Assembly: GCA_016702335.1 (NCBI GenBank)
Contig: JADJEF010000020.1
Coordinates: 310,001 to 374,000 of the forward strand
DNA from: Rhodocyclaceae bacterium
Lineage (GTDB): Bacteria > Pseudomonadota > Gammaproteobacteria > Burkholderiales > Rhodocyclaceae
Length of the DNA stretch: 64,000 nt
Direction of reading: 5' to 3'
In this document: positions 30,638 to 39,318 of the stretch, in pieces
Position numbering within the stretch: position 1 is the first letter of the stretch
How the letters are laid out: every line of letters starts with the position of its first letter
The notes under the pieces: generated by a model
Database searches by the model: none
Told to the model about the DNA's origin: nothing
Seen by the model: the letters and a program-made list of their open reading frames with translations, nothing else
Translations under genes and position numbers: made by a program

Positions 30638-32431
30638 TTAGCCGAGGTCGTCGGCGGGAGGCGCGACTTTCAAAATTTCCTGAATCGTGGTGAGTCCGGC
30701 GGCCACTTTGCGCGCACCGGCAATACGCAGGGGGCGCATGCCGTCTTTTTGGGCCTGGGTGCGCAAGGCGGTCAACTCGGCACGAGCCGATACCAGGCGC
30801 TTGAGTTCGAGATTCATCGGCATCAATTCGTAGATTCCGATGCGCCCCATATAGCCGGTGTTGCGACACTCCAGGCAGCCGACCGGGTAGTAGAGCTGGG
30901 TGGGCCTGTTGGCTTTGTAAGGGGCCACCAGATCGCTCCAGGCCTGCTCGTCCTCGGCACGCATGCCACCGGGTTTTTTGCAATGCGGGCAAAGCGTGCG
31001 GATCAATCGTTGCGCCATGACGCCGATGACGGTAGCCGAGAGCAGGTAAGGCGCTACGCCCAAATCCAGCAGCCGGGTGATCGCCGAAGGTGCATCGTTG
31101 GTGTGCAGTGTCGACAGCACCAAGTGCCCGGTCAGAGCCGCCTGAATCGCCATCTCGGCCGTTGCCAGATCACGAATTTCGCCCACCATGATGATGTCGG
31201 GGTCCTGGCGCATCAGGGCGCGAATGCCTTCGGCAAAGCCCATGCCGATTTCATGGACTACCTGCACCTGATTGAAGGCTGGCTCGACCATTTCTATCGG
31301 GTCTTCGAGCGTGCATACATTGACTTCTGGCGTCGCCAGATGCTTGAGCGTCGAATACAAGGTCACCGTCTTGCCACTGCCGGTCGGCCCAGTCACCAGC
31401 ACAATGCCATTGGGCTGCGTCGTCATGCCACGCCAGGTGGTGGCTTCGCTATCGCCAAAACCCAGTTCAGAAAAATCCCGAACCAGCACATCAGGGTCAA
31501 AGATACGCATCACCAGCTTTTCGCCAAAGGCCGTCGGTAGTGTCGCCAGGCGCAACTCGACTTCGTCTCCGTTACTCATGCGCGTTTTGATGCGCCCGTC
31601 TTGAGGGCGGCGCTTTTCCACCACATCCATGCGCCCCAAAATCTTGATACGGCTGGTCATGGCGTTAAGCACGCTCATGGGAATCTGGTACACCTGATGC
31701 AGCACGCCGTCGATGCGAAACCGCACGATACCCACCTCACGGCGCGGTTCGACATGGATATCAGAAGCACGCTGTTCAAAGGCGTACTGCCATATCCAAT
31801 CGACGATGCGCACGATGTGCTGGTCGTTGGCGTCGAACTGCTTGTTGCTCTTGCCCAACTCGACCAGTTGTTCGAAGTTGGTTCCAGTGGCCGCCACATC
31901 GCCCTTGGCCTGGGCACCCTTGATCGATTTGGCCAGGTTGTAGAACTCGACCTGATACTGGGCGATGTCGTCGGGGTTGGCGATCACGCGCCGGATGTCA
32001 CGGCGCACAATCTGAGCAATCTCCACTTCCCAGGCGCGCTCAAAGGGCTCGGCTGTCGCGATCACCACTTCGTTGGGCCTGACATCAACGGGCAGGATGC
32101 GAAAGCGTGTGGCGTAGGCGTTACTCATCACGTCGGTGACGCCGGCAAAGTTAACTTTGAGCGGATCGATATGAAAATAGCCGAGTCCGCTCCAACCCGC
32201 CAGCCATTCGCTCAGCAGATCAAGATCGAGCGCCTTGTGCGGCGGCAGCAGGGACTTCCAGCGCTGCTCGGCAATCACTTTGAGTGGGTGGATATCACCG
32301 CGAAAGTAGCGCCGTTCCTTGAGAAAAACGGCCGCGATTGTGGGTTCGATCAAGCCGTCGGTCAGCAAGGCCTCAACGACTTCGGTCAGGCTTAGCCGGT
32401 GCTCCTTGTCTTTGCTATCTGCCGCACTCAT
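30638..32431 (-). CDS. GspE/PilB-family type II secretion or type IV pilus ATPase
   Basis: 597 residues from the ATG at 32431; an in-frame TTG two codons earlier is less likely. There is an N-terminal MshEN-like region, a central ATPase with GPTGSGKTVTLYSTL (Walker A), the Asp and His boxes (TLEDPIEMVEP; STLHTNDAPSAITRLLDLG), MRQDPDIIMVGEIRD (Walker B), and a C-terminal four-cysteine zinc site (CPHCKK...CLECRNTGY). These ATPases drive pseudopilus or pilus assembly. No secretin or pilin gene is nearby, so it is an orphan and its machine is elsewhere. Confidence 0.88.
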   Translation of the reverse strand: MSAADSKDKEHRLSLTEVVEALLTDGLIEPTIAAVFLKERRYFRGDIHPLKVIAEQRWKSLLPPHKALDLDLLSEWLAGWSGLGYFHIDPLKVNFAGVTDVMSNAYATRFRILPVDVRPNEVVIATAEPFERAWEVEIAQIVRRDIRRVIANPDDIAQYQVEFYNLAKSIKGAQAKGDVAATGTNFEQLVELGKSNKQFDANDQHIVRIVDWIWQYAFEQRASDIHVEPRREVGIVRFRIDGVLHQVYQIPMSVLNAMTSRIKILGRMDVVEKRRPQDGRIKTRMSNGDEVELRLATLPTAFGEKLVMRIFDPDVLVRDFSELGFGDSEATTWRGMTTQPNGIVLVTGPTGSGKTVTLYSTLKHLATPEVNVCTLEDPIEMVEPAFNQVQVVHEIGMGFAEGIRALMRQDPDIIMVGEIRDLATAEMAIQAALTGHLVLSTLHTNDAPSAITRLLDLGVAPYLLSATVIGVMAQRLIRTLCPHCKKPGGMRAEDEQAWSDLVAPYKANRPTQLYYPVGCLECRNTGYMGRIGIYELMPMNLELKRLVSARAELTALRTQAQKDGMRPLRIAGARKVAAGLTTIQEILKVAPPADDLG

Positions 32432-32513
32432 ACGCAACTCACTTCCGTGGTTTGGTTCACAACGGGGGTAACAAATGAACTATACATGCGTAGCTCGAGG
32501 CTGCGACTGTTGC

Positions 32514-34403
32514 TCAGGCAACGACCTCGGGTGCCGTGCGCGGTAAATGCACCACAAAGCGCGTGCCCTGCCCGATCACCGAATCCACCCGTATCTGTCC
32601 GCCGAGCACCTTTGTGACCAGGCGATGAGTAATCGACAAGCCCAGCCCTGAGCCCCCTTGCCCGAGGCGTGAGGTAAAAAAGGGATCGAAAATACGCCCA
32701 AGGTTCTTGGCAGGGATGCCAACGCCATTGTCTGCACACACCAGATCCAGGGACTCCTCGCCCAGATTCTCCACGGTCAGGATAATTTGCCCCTCACTGC
32801 GCCCATCGAAGGCGTGGATAGTGGCGTTCATCACTAGATTGATGACGACCTGATCAAGCGGTCCGGGAAAACTTTCCATCGCTATGCCATCGGGAATGCG
32901 CACCTCGACATTCCAGGGTTGACCCTTCAGTGTCGGGCGTAAGGTGTCCACCACGTCACGCACCACATGCCCCAGGTCAAACCGGCGCCGGCGTTCCGAG
33001 ACCTGATCGATGGCCACTTGCTTGAAGCTGGTGACAAGCTCTGCGGCGCGGTTGAGCGAACGCTCGATCAGGTCGGCACCATCCCGCATCTGCGCGACGA
33101 AGGTATCCAGTTCAGAGCGCCGAAGGGGCTCCGCAGCAAGGCGGTGCGAAAAGTCGCTCGCCATGCCTGCGACCGTGCTCGATGCCGTGAGGGCATTGCC
33201 AATGGGCGTGTTCAATTCATGCGCGACCCCCGCTACCAGTTGGCCCAGTGAGGCCAGCTTCTCCGAATGCACCAGTTCCTCCTGGGCCCGGGTCAGCGAG
33301 GCCATCGCCAACGAGAGTTCCTTGTTCGACTCGGCCAGTTCAGCAGTGCGGGCGACGACGCGATCCTCCAGCGCGCCATTGAGCGTTTGCAGTTCGGCTT
33401 CAATGCGTTTGCGCTCAGTCACATCGATGACCACGGCGAGGATAACCGGCTCGCCGCTATAGTCAATCAACTCTGCCGAGAGCAATGCCGTGCGCTCAGT
33501 ACCATCGCGACGGCGTACCGTGACCTCATGCCCCACCGACCGGCCGTCTTTGCGGAACTGCTCGATCCACGCCACCCGCTGCTCCGGGCACGACCAAAAC
33601 CCGACACTGACAGACGTTTGCTTGATCGCCTCGTCGCGCGTCCAGCCCACCTCGCGCTCCCATGCGGGATTGACATCAATGTAGCGACCGTCTTCGAGTC
33701 GGCTGATGGCAATGGGTAGCGGGCTTGCCTTGATAATGATCGCGAAGCGCTGTTCGGATGCGCGCAGCGCGGCATTCTGCTCCTCGCTCTGCACCACCAT
33801 GCGCGTGAGATCTTCATTCAAGACCTGCGTCGCTTCGAGTTGCTGCTGCTGCACGCGCAAGATCCAGCCCAAGAGGATCAACGCGACCACCCAGGTCATG
33901 ACAATGGCCATGGCCTGGGCGACAGGGCGCAAGGGTGGCGAAGGCGACCATCCGCCATATTGCAAAGCCACCGCCATGCCCAGTATGAAGACGATGGAGG
34001 CCACGCCTACTGCGATCGCATGGCGAATGCCCAGCATCCAGCCTGTCGCCACCATCAGCAGCAGGTAGCCGTGCAGTGCCGAATTGGCAAGGCCAGCCTG
34101 CACCAAGGATTGAGTGGACAGCCCCACCCAAACACCCCATACATAGACAAGAAAGCCGGCGAACGCCCGACCGCGCCGACGCACCAACCAGGCAGTCATG
34201 CCACCCAGGGCAATGATCAAGGGCCCAATCGCATAGGCCAGACTGCCATCCAGCCAGACACGGCCTCCAACATAGGCGAGCATGATGCTCGTAACCCAGA
34301 ACGCTACCTTATTGAAAAAGCGACCCGCCTCCGCCGACTGCCAATAGGCGTGGCTGCTGGATGCAGGGTCCAGGACGCCTTGGGGCTCGGTGGGCAAGGG
34401 CAT
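32514..34403 (-). CDS. Membrane-bound PAS-domain sensor histidine kinase
   Basis: 629 residues. The N-terminus has about six hydrophobic segments (roughly 30-185). A PAS domain follows (ASEQRFAIIIKASPLPIAISRLEDGRYIDVNPAWE to VIDVTERKR), then a coiled stretch and a kinase core: EKLASLGQLVAGVAHELNTP (phosphorylated His), NLVMNATIHAFD (N box), DNGVGIP and GSGLGLSI (ATP lid). The receiver domain and a cognate response-regulator gene are absent locally. The signal is unknown. The AHELNTPIGNAL H-box is of the class common in sensors lacking a paired regulator. Confidence 0.9.
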   Translation of the reverse strand: MPLPTEPQGVLDPASSSHAYWQSAEAGRFFNKVAFWVTSIMLAYVGGRVWLDGSLAYAIGPLIIALGGMTAWLVRRRGRAFAGFLVYVWGVWVGLSTQSLVQAGLANSALHGYLLLMVATGWMLGIRHAIAVGVASIVFILGMAVALQYGGWSPSPPLRPVAQAMAIVMTWVVALILLGWILRVQQQQLEATQVLNEDLTRMVVQSEEQNAALRASEQRFAIIIKASPLPIAISRLEDGRYIDVNPAWEREVGWTRDEAIKQTSVSVGFWSCPEQRVAWIEQFRKDGRSVGHEVTVRRRDGTERTALLSAELIDYSGEPVILAVVIDVTERKRIEAELQTLNGALEDRVVARTAELAESNKELSLAMASLTRAQEELVHSEKLASLGQLVAGVAHELNTPIGNALTASSTVAGMASDFSHRLAAEPLRRSELDTFVAQMRDGADLIERSLNRAAELVTSFKQVAIDQVSERRRRFDLGHVVRDVVDTLRPTLKGQPWNVEVRIPDGIAMESFPGPLDQVVINLVMNATIHAFDGRSEGQIILTVENLGEESLDLVCADNGVGIPAKNLGRIFDPFFTSRLGQGGSGLGLSITHRLVTKVLGGQIRVDSVIGQGTRFVVHLPRTAPEVVA

Positions 34404-34457
34404 GCCGCTGATTGTAGGGTCTTTGGCCTGTCATCGTCGCAACACACCACCAACGAA

Positions 34458-34512
34458 ATCGCCGTCTCACCAGCGCCGACTTGCGGGAAGTCGGCGCTGG
34501 TGAGACGGCGAT
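34458..34512. repeat. Head-to-head pair of the dispersed repeat forming a 25-bp hairpin (copies 6 and 7)
   Basis: Arms 34458-34482 and 34488-34512 are perfect complements over 25 bp with loop GCGGG. Copy 6 reads on the minus strand, copy 7 on the plus strand; both match the consensus fully over the arms (triplet GAG). It lies in the 187-bp gap between htpG and the kinase gene, both leftward, and would form a very stable structure in the transcript. Confidence 0.9.
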
Positions 34513-34520
34513 CGTGGTTT

Positions 34521-34539
34521 CACGGAGCACTGCTCCGTG
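34521..34539. repeat. Short palindrome next to the repeat hairpin
   Basis: CACGGAGCA and TGCTCCGTG are 9-bp arms around one base, directly beside the 25-bp hairpin. It could act with it as a transcript end for htpG, although neither has a T-run. Confidence 0.45.
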
Positions 34540-34590
34540 CCGAGCGCCGGGACGAGGCTGTGCAAAGCCGAGTCCGGAGTACGCGGAGGT

Positions 34591-36522
34591 TTAACTCTTG
34601 AGCGTCATTGCCAGCATCAGATCATTGATGCGCTTGACGAATGTCGCCGGATCATCCAACTGTCCGCCTTCCGCCAGCAGGGCCTGGTCAAACAGCACCG
34701 CCGCCCAGTCGTCAAACTTCGACTCCTCGTACTTCAGGCGCAAAACCACCGGATGCTTCGGATTCACCTCCAGAATGGGCTTGGACATCGGTGCCTGCTG
34801 GCCGGCCGCCTTAAGAATGCGCGCCAGATTGCCCGACACGTCATGCTCGTCAGCCACCAGACACGCCGGGCTGTCGGTCAGGCGGTGGGTGACACGAACT
34901 TCCTTGACGCGCTCGCCCAACGACTTGCCGATCTTGTCGGTCAGTTCCTTGAACTCGCTGGCGTCTTTTTCCTGCTCCTTCTTCTCGGCTTCGTCCTCAA
35001 GCTTGCCCAGATCCAGCCCGCCCTTGGCTACCGACACGAGCTGTTTGCCCTCGAACTCGGTCAGGTGCGAGGCAACCCACTCATCGACACGGTCAGAAAG
35101 CAACAGTACCTCGATACCCTTCTTGCGGAAGACTTCCAGATGCGGGCTGTTCTTCGCGGCGTTGAAGGTCTCGGCGGTGACGAAATAAATCTTCTCCTGC
35201 TCCGGCTTCATGCGCTCGATATAGGCCTTGAGCGAGACCACTTCCTCGGTGGTATCGAGCTTGGTCGAGGCAAAGCGCAGCAGGCCGGCGATCTTGTCTT
35301 TGTTTGAAAAGTCTTCGCCAATGCCTTCTTTGAGCACCTTGCCGAACTCTTTCCAGAACTTGGCGTACTTTTCCTGATCGCCAGCTTCGTCCGACGAGGC
35401 CAGGTTGTCGAGCAGGCCAAGCACCTTGGAGGTACAGCCCTTACGGATCGCCTCGATATCCTTCGACTCTTGCAAAATTTCGCGTGAGACATTGAGCGGC
35501 AGATCCGCCGAGTCGACCACGCCACGAATGAAGCGCAGATAAGTCGGCATCAGTTGCTCTGCGTCATCCATGATGAACACGCGGCGCACATAGAGCTTGA
35601 TGCCATGCTTTGCGTTGCGGTCCCACATATCAAAAGGTGCATGCGCCGGCACGTAGAGCAACTGCGTGTATTCGCTCTTGCCTTCGACACGTGCGTGCGT
35701 CCAGGTCAGCGGCTCTTCGTAGTCGTGACCCACATGCTTGTAGAACTCTTTGTACTGCTCGTCGCTGATCTCGCTCTTCGGCCGCGACCACAGCGCGGAG
35801 GCCTGATTGACGGTTTCGTCCTCGTCGGTTTCGACCTGGGCCTTCTTTTCTTCGTCCCATTTCTCGCCCTTCATGACGATGGGCTGCATGATGTGGTCGG
35901 AGTATTTGCGAATGATCGACTTGAGCTTCCAGCTGGACAGCAGATCGTCCTGATCCGCGCGCAGGTGCAAGGTGATCTCGGTGCCGCGGTCGGCTTTTTC
36001 GATCATCTCGATGGAAAACTCACCTGCGCCCTCAGACTCCCAGCGCACGCCCTGATCGGCGCCCAGACCGGCACGGCGGGTGCGCACGGTGACGCGCTCA
36101 GCAACGATGAAGGACGAGTAGAAGCCGACGCCGAACTGGCCGATCAGGTTGGCGTCTTTCTTTTGATCTCCGGTCAGGTGCGAAAAGAACTCGCGCGTGC
36201 CCGACTTGGCGATGGTGCCCAAATTGGCAATCACCTCTTCGCGGCTCATGCCGATGCCGTTGTCGGAAAGGGTCAGGGTACGCGCGTCTTTATTGAACGC
36301 GATACGAATCTTGAAGTCGGAATCGCCTTCAAACAGTGAATCATTGTTCAGCGCTTCGAAGCGCAGCTTGTCGCAGGCGTCAGAGGCATTCGACACCAGC
36401 TCACGCAGAAAAATCTCGCGGTTGGAGTACAGCGAGTGAATCATCAGGTGCAGCAACTGCTTGACTTCGGTCTGGAAGCCGAGGGTTTCGCGCTGTCCGG
36501 GCGTGGCGGTGGCTGTGCTCAT
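34591..36522 (-). CDS. htpG: Chaperone HtpG (Hsp90 family)
   Basis: 643 residues, normal length. The N-terminal ATP-binding GHKL domain shows REIFLRELVSNASDACDKLR, SDNGIGMSREEV and IGQFGVGFYSSFIV. The middle and C-terminal dimerisation domains follow without gaps. It is a cytoplasmic, ATP-dependent chaperone. A sigma32-type promoter lies 88-115 bp upstream. The C-terminal MEEVD motif of eukaryotic Hsp90 is absent, as is normal in bacteria. Confidence 0.97.
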   Translation of the reverse strand: MSTATATPGQRETLGFQTEVKQLLHLMIHSLYSNREIFLRELVSNASDACDKLRFEALNNDSLFEGDSDFKIRIAFNKDARTLTLSDNGIGMSREEVIANLGTIAKSGTREFFSHLTGDQKKDANLIGQFGVGFYSSFIVAERVTVRTRRAGLGADQGVRWESEGAGEFSIEMIEKADRGTEITLHLRADQDDLLSSWKLKSIIRKYSDHIMQPIVMKGEKWDEEKKAQVETDEDETVNQASALWSRPKSEISDEQYKEFYKHVGHDYEEPLTWTHARVEGKSEYTQLLYVPAHAPFDMWDRNAKHGIKLYVRRVFIMDDAEQLMPTYLRFIRGVVDSADLPLNVSREILQESKDIEAIRKGCTSKVLGLLDNLASSDEAGDQEKYAKFWKEFGKVLKEGIGEDFSNKDKIAGLLRFASTKLDTTEEVVSLKAYIERMKPEQEKIYFVTAETFNAAKNSPHLEVFRKKGIEVLLLSDRVDEWVASHLTEFEGKQLVSVAKGGLDLGKLEDEAEKKEQEKDASEFKELTDKIGKSLGERVKEVRVTHRLTDSPACLVADEHDVSGNLARILKAAGQQAPMSKPILEVNPKHPVVLRLKYEESKFDDWAAVLFDQALLAEGGQLDDPATFVKRINDLMLAMTLKS

Positions 36523-36609
36523 GCAAATTCCTCAAATAGTAAATAATTCAAATGGATAGAGGGAAGAGGCAGAACGCATCCGCGTCCGGCATCGTCCTCT
36601 TGTGCCCGC

Positions 36610-36637
36610 ATGTGGGGGTGATCGACGAGTTTTCAAG
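36610..36637 (-). promoter_or_regulatory. Sigma32 heat-shock promoter of htpG
   Basis: On the minus strand CTTGAAA (36631-36637) is followed after 13 bp by CCCCACAT (36610-36617), close to the RpoH consensus CTTGAAA / CCCCATNT at the preferred spacing. Confidence 0.82.
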
Positions 36638-36739
36638 TGTGTTTGAGCCTATTACCGGCACGAGTCGGCTCACGTCACATCAACACACCAGCGCAGGGAT
36701 GCGCTAGGCTTTCAGGAACCAACAGCCAGGGGGCACTGT

Positions 36740-37183
36740 ATGTTCAAGCACATTCTCGTTCCGACTGACGGCTCGGACTTTTCCACGACCACCGTGCGCC
36801 GCGCACTGAGCTTCGCCAAGGAAGCTGGAGCCAAGGTCACCTTCTACTTTGCCAAGCCGGACTATCCAATCGCCTTTTATGGCGAAGGAGCCTTGATTGA
36901 TCCAACGACTCCCGAGAAATTTGCCGAGATGGCCGATACGCAAGCCACACGCATTTTGTCCGACGCGGAAAGTCTCGCCAAAGAAGCAGGCGTAGAGTCG
37001 GCCGTAGCCAGCACGGTCAGCGACATTCCCTACCTGGGCATTATTGCGGCCGCCGAGTCATCGGGTTGCGACCTGATCTTCATGGCCTCGCATGGGCGCA
37101 AAGGCCTGGCGGCCTTGCTGCTTGGCTCAGAAACCCAAAAAGTATTGACGCACACCAAGATTCCGGTGCTGGTCTATCGCTAG
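36740..37183 (+). CDS. Universal stress protein UspA family
   Basis: 147 residues, single Usp domain. The N-terminal MFKHILVPTDGSDFS and the ATP-binding G-x2-G-x9-G(S) motif (SHGRKGLAALLLGSETQKVL) are intact, so it is probably an ATP-binding type. It is divergent from htpG and convergent with the cbb3 maturation genes. Similar proteins are induced under oxygen limitation or starvation, but I see no complete regulator site upstream. Confidence 0.92.
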   Translation: MFKHILVPTDGSDFSTTTVRRALSFAKEAGAKVTFYFAKPDYPIAFYGEGALIDPTTPEKFAEMADTQATRILSDAESLAKEAGVESAVASTVSDIPYLGIIAAAESSGCDLIFMASHGRKGLAALLLGSETQKVLTHTKIPVLVYR

Positions 37184-37250
37184 CCGCCCCCCCCTCTACA
37201 TGAGAGGCGAAGCCGGTATCGGCGAAGCACCTGCGACTACGTGCTTTCTA

Positions 37251-37775
37251 CTACTGGCTAACGAGCTGCGCAGGATTGGCCGCGCCAATGACGGCGCCAT
37301 TGGGTGCTGGTAGCGGGATGTTGCCCAGCAGACGCCAAGTCTTGTCATTGTCCTCCAATAGCAACAACCAGTTGCCCGACTCGGGCAGGCGCGCCTTCAC
37401 TTCGTAATCCGCTCCAAGCAAAGGCAAATCAAATGCCTGATCCATGCCCGCACGCGTGGGATGCGACAAGCTGGCCCGCAGCACAGGCGGCGGTACAAAG
37501 CCTGCATCCGCGCTCAGGCGCACCTTCAAGGCCCCTGGCAAAAACAGTACATGAGCGGTCAACCCGATGGCTTTCGCGTTATCGCTCTGCGCAATGGTCT
37601 TGCCGACCGCCAGACCCTGCTTGTAGTAGTCTTCTGAAACCAGGCCATCGCTGGAGGTGACAGCGATGCGGAAGGTCCAGATACCGGCAATCACTACGAT
37701 CAGCGGGCCGGAGGCCAGTATCCAGGGCCAAGGTTCCTTGTACCAGGGCTTGGCGTTGGGGTTTTGTATTGCCAT
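37251..37775 (-). CDS. ccoH: FixH/CcoH-family cbb3 oxidase assembly protein
   Basis: 174 residues, one N-terminal membrane segment (WPWILASGPLIVVIAGIWTF) followed by a periplasmic domain with the FixH pattern SSDGLVSEDYYKQGLAVGKTIAQSDNA. CcoH stabilises the assembling cbb3 oxidase. It starts 4 nt after ccoG and is the last gene of the locus. The family is weakly conserved, so symbol assignment rests partly on position. Confidence 0.85.
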   Translation of the reverse strand: MAIQNPNAKPWYKEPWPWILASGPLIVVIAGIWTFRIAVTSSDGLVSEDYYKQGLAVGKTIAQSDNAKAIGLTAHVLFLPGALKVRLSADAGFVPPPVLRASLSHPTRAGMDQAFDLPLLGADYEVKARLPESGNWLLLLEDNDKTWRLLGNIPLPAPNGAVIGAANPAQLVSQ

Positions 37776-37779
37776 GTCT

Positions 37780-39216
37780 TTATTCCGTTTTCAAGAAGGT
37801 CGCCTTCTCTCGCAGTATCGCGGTCTTTTCTCCCGTCGATCTTATGTCGAAGTAGATTACGTTCGCGCCCTTGCTACCTGAGTCGGGTGGCACGCGCACC
37901 TGCACGGTGACTGTTCGCGCGCTGGCGGATTCAAGTTCCAACCGCTCGGCCCCCTCCACGACGATACCGTCCAAACCGCTGACGCCTACCTCCACCGTCG
38001 CCGGCGATTCGGTCACGTTCATCACGTGCAAGGTGTAGACATTCTCGATCATGCCGCCTGCGACTTCACGGGCCAACACCGCGCGATCGCGACTGACATC
38101 TACCCGTAACGGCGCTTTGGTCGCCAAGCCCCAAATGAAGGCACCGACGATCGCGGCAAGAACGAGCGAGTAAATAATCACGCGCGGACGGATAACGTGA
38201 CCCAGTATCTCGCGCCAGCCCCAGTGCTCCTTGAGTGCATTTTCAGTGGAATAGCGAATCAGCCCTTTCGGGTAACCCACCTTGTCCATGACCTGGTCAC
38301 AGGCATCAATACAGGCCGCGCAGCCGATGCATTCCATTTGCAGACCATCGCGAATGTCGATCCCGGTCGGGCACACCTGCACGCAGATTCCGCAGTCGAC
38401 GCAATCGCCCTTGCCTTCGGCTTTGTAGTCACTACCCTTCTTGCGCGTGCCACGCGGCTCGCCGCGCTCGGTGTCATAGGTGATCACCAGCGTGTCCGGG
38501 TCGAACATCACGCCCTGAAAACGCGCGTAGGGGCACATGTATGTGCACACCTGCTCGCGCATGACCCCGGCGAAAAAGTAGGTCATGCCGCCATAGAAGA
38601 ATATCCAGAATATTTCCCAGGGCCCCAGCGATAAGGTAAACACGGAGAGACCCAACGTCTTGACCGGGGTGAAGTAGCCGACAAAGGTAAAGCCGGTCCA
38701 CAGCGAGACGACGAGGTAGGTCAAATACTTGCCTCCGCGCTTGAGCAACTTTTGCGCGCTCATAGGGGCCTTGTCGAGCTTTATGCGGGCGCTGCGGTCG
38801 CCCTCGAACTGTTTCTCGATCCACATGAAGATTTCGGTGTAGACCGTCTGTGGGCACGTGTAGCCACACCAAAGCCGGCCACCCACCGCCGTGAAGAGAA
38901 ACAGCGCAAATGCCGAGATGATCAGCAGGACCGCTAGAAAAAACACATCCTGCGGCCAGAAAACCAGGTTGAAGATATAAAACTTGCGCTCAACAATATC
39001 GAACAGCACGGCCTGACGACCATTCCACGGCAGCCAGCACAGACCATAGAAAATCAGTTGCGTGACCCACACCATGGCCCAGCGCCAATTGGCAAATACG
39101 CCCGTCACGGAGCGCGCATGCACCTTCTGCCGGACTTCGTAAAGACTGTCCTCGACCATGCCGGCACCACTGGCGGCTGTATCGCTGACGGGCTTGATAG
39201 GAATGATCTTCGGCAT
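37780..39216 (-). CDS. ccoG: CcoG/FixG ferredoxin-type cbb3 oxidase maturation protein
   Basis: 478 residues. About four or five membrane segments are in the N-terminal half, with the NapH/FixG signature WCGYTCPQTVYTEIFMWIE. Two 4Fe-4S motifs follow (CVDCGICVQVCP and CIGCAACIDACDQVM), then a late membrane segment and a periplasmic immunoglobulin-like C-terminal domain. CcoG is a cupric reductase supplying Cu(I) to the oxidase. It is separated from ccoP by a terminator, so it likely has its own promoter. Confidence 0.94.
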   Translation of the reverse strand: MPKIIPIKPVSDTAASGAGMVEDSLYEVRQKVHARSVTGVFANWRWAMVWVTQLIFYGLCWLPWNGRQAVLFDIVERKFYIFNLVFWPQDVFFLAVLLIISAFALFLFTAVGGRLWCGYTCPQTVYTEIFMWIEKQFEGDRSARIKLDKAPMSAQKLLKRGGKYLTYLVVSLWTGFTFVGYFTPVKTLGLSVFTLSLGPWEIFWIFFYGGMTYFFAGVMREQVCTYMCPYARFQGVMFDPDTLVITYDTERGEPRGTRKKGSDYKAEGKGDCVDCGICVQVCPTGIDIRDGLQMECIGCAACIDACDQVMDKVGYPKGLIRYSTENALKEHWGWREILGHVIRPRVIIYSLVLAAIVGAFIWGLATKAPLRVDVSRDRAVLAREVAGGMIENVYTLHVMNVTESPATVEVGVSGLDGIVVEGAERLELESASARTVTVQVRVPPDSGSKGANVIYFDIRSTGEKTAILREKATFLKTE

Positions 39217-39252
39217 GATAACTATATTAGTGGATACTACTTCCTAGTCGGC

Positions 39253-39288
39253 AAAAAGCCCCGACGCGACAACGCTCACGTCGGGGCT
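39253..39288 (-). terminator. Rho-independent terminator after ccoP
   Basis: On the minus strand AGCCCCGACG and CGTCGGGGCT pair perfectly (10 bp) and are followed by TTTTT. It ends the ccoNOQP transcript before ccoG. Confidence 0.88.
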
Positions 39289-39318
39289 GGCTGCTGGTTT
39301 TACTGACTTCCTGCTCGA

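Noticed and set aside
36670..36685. FNR-type site upstream of uspA
   Set aside because: Only one half-site (ATCAA) is good; the other half does not match.
37184..37250. Terminator between uspA and ccoH
   Set aside because: AAGCAC and GTGCTT could pair, but the stem is short with a 10-nt loop and a weak T-run.
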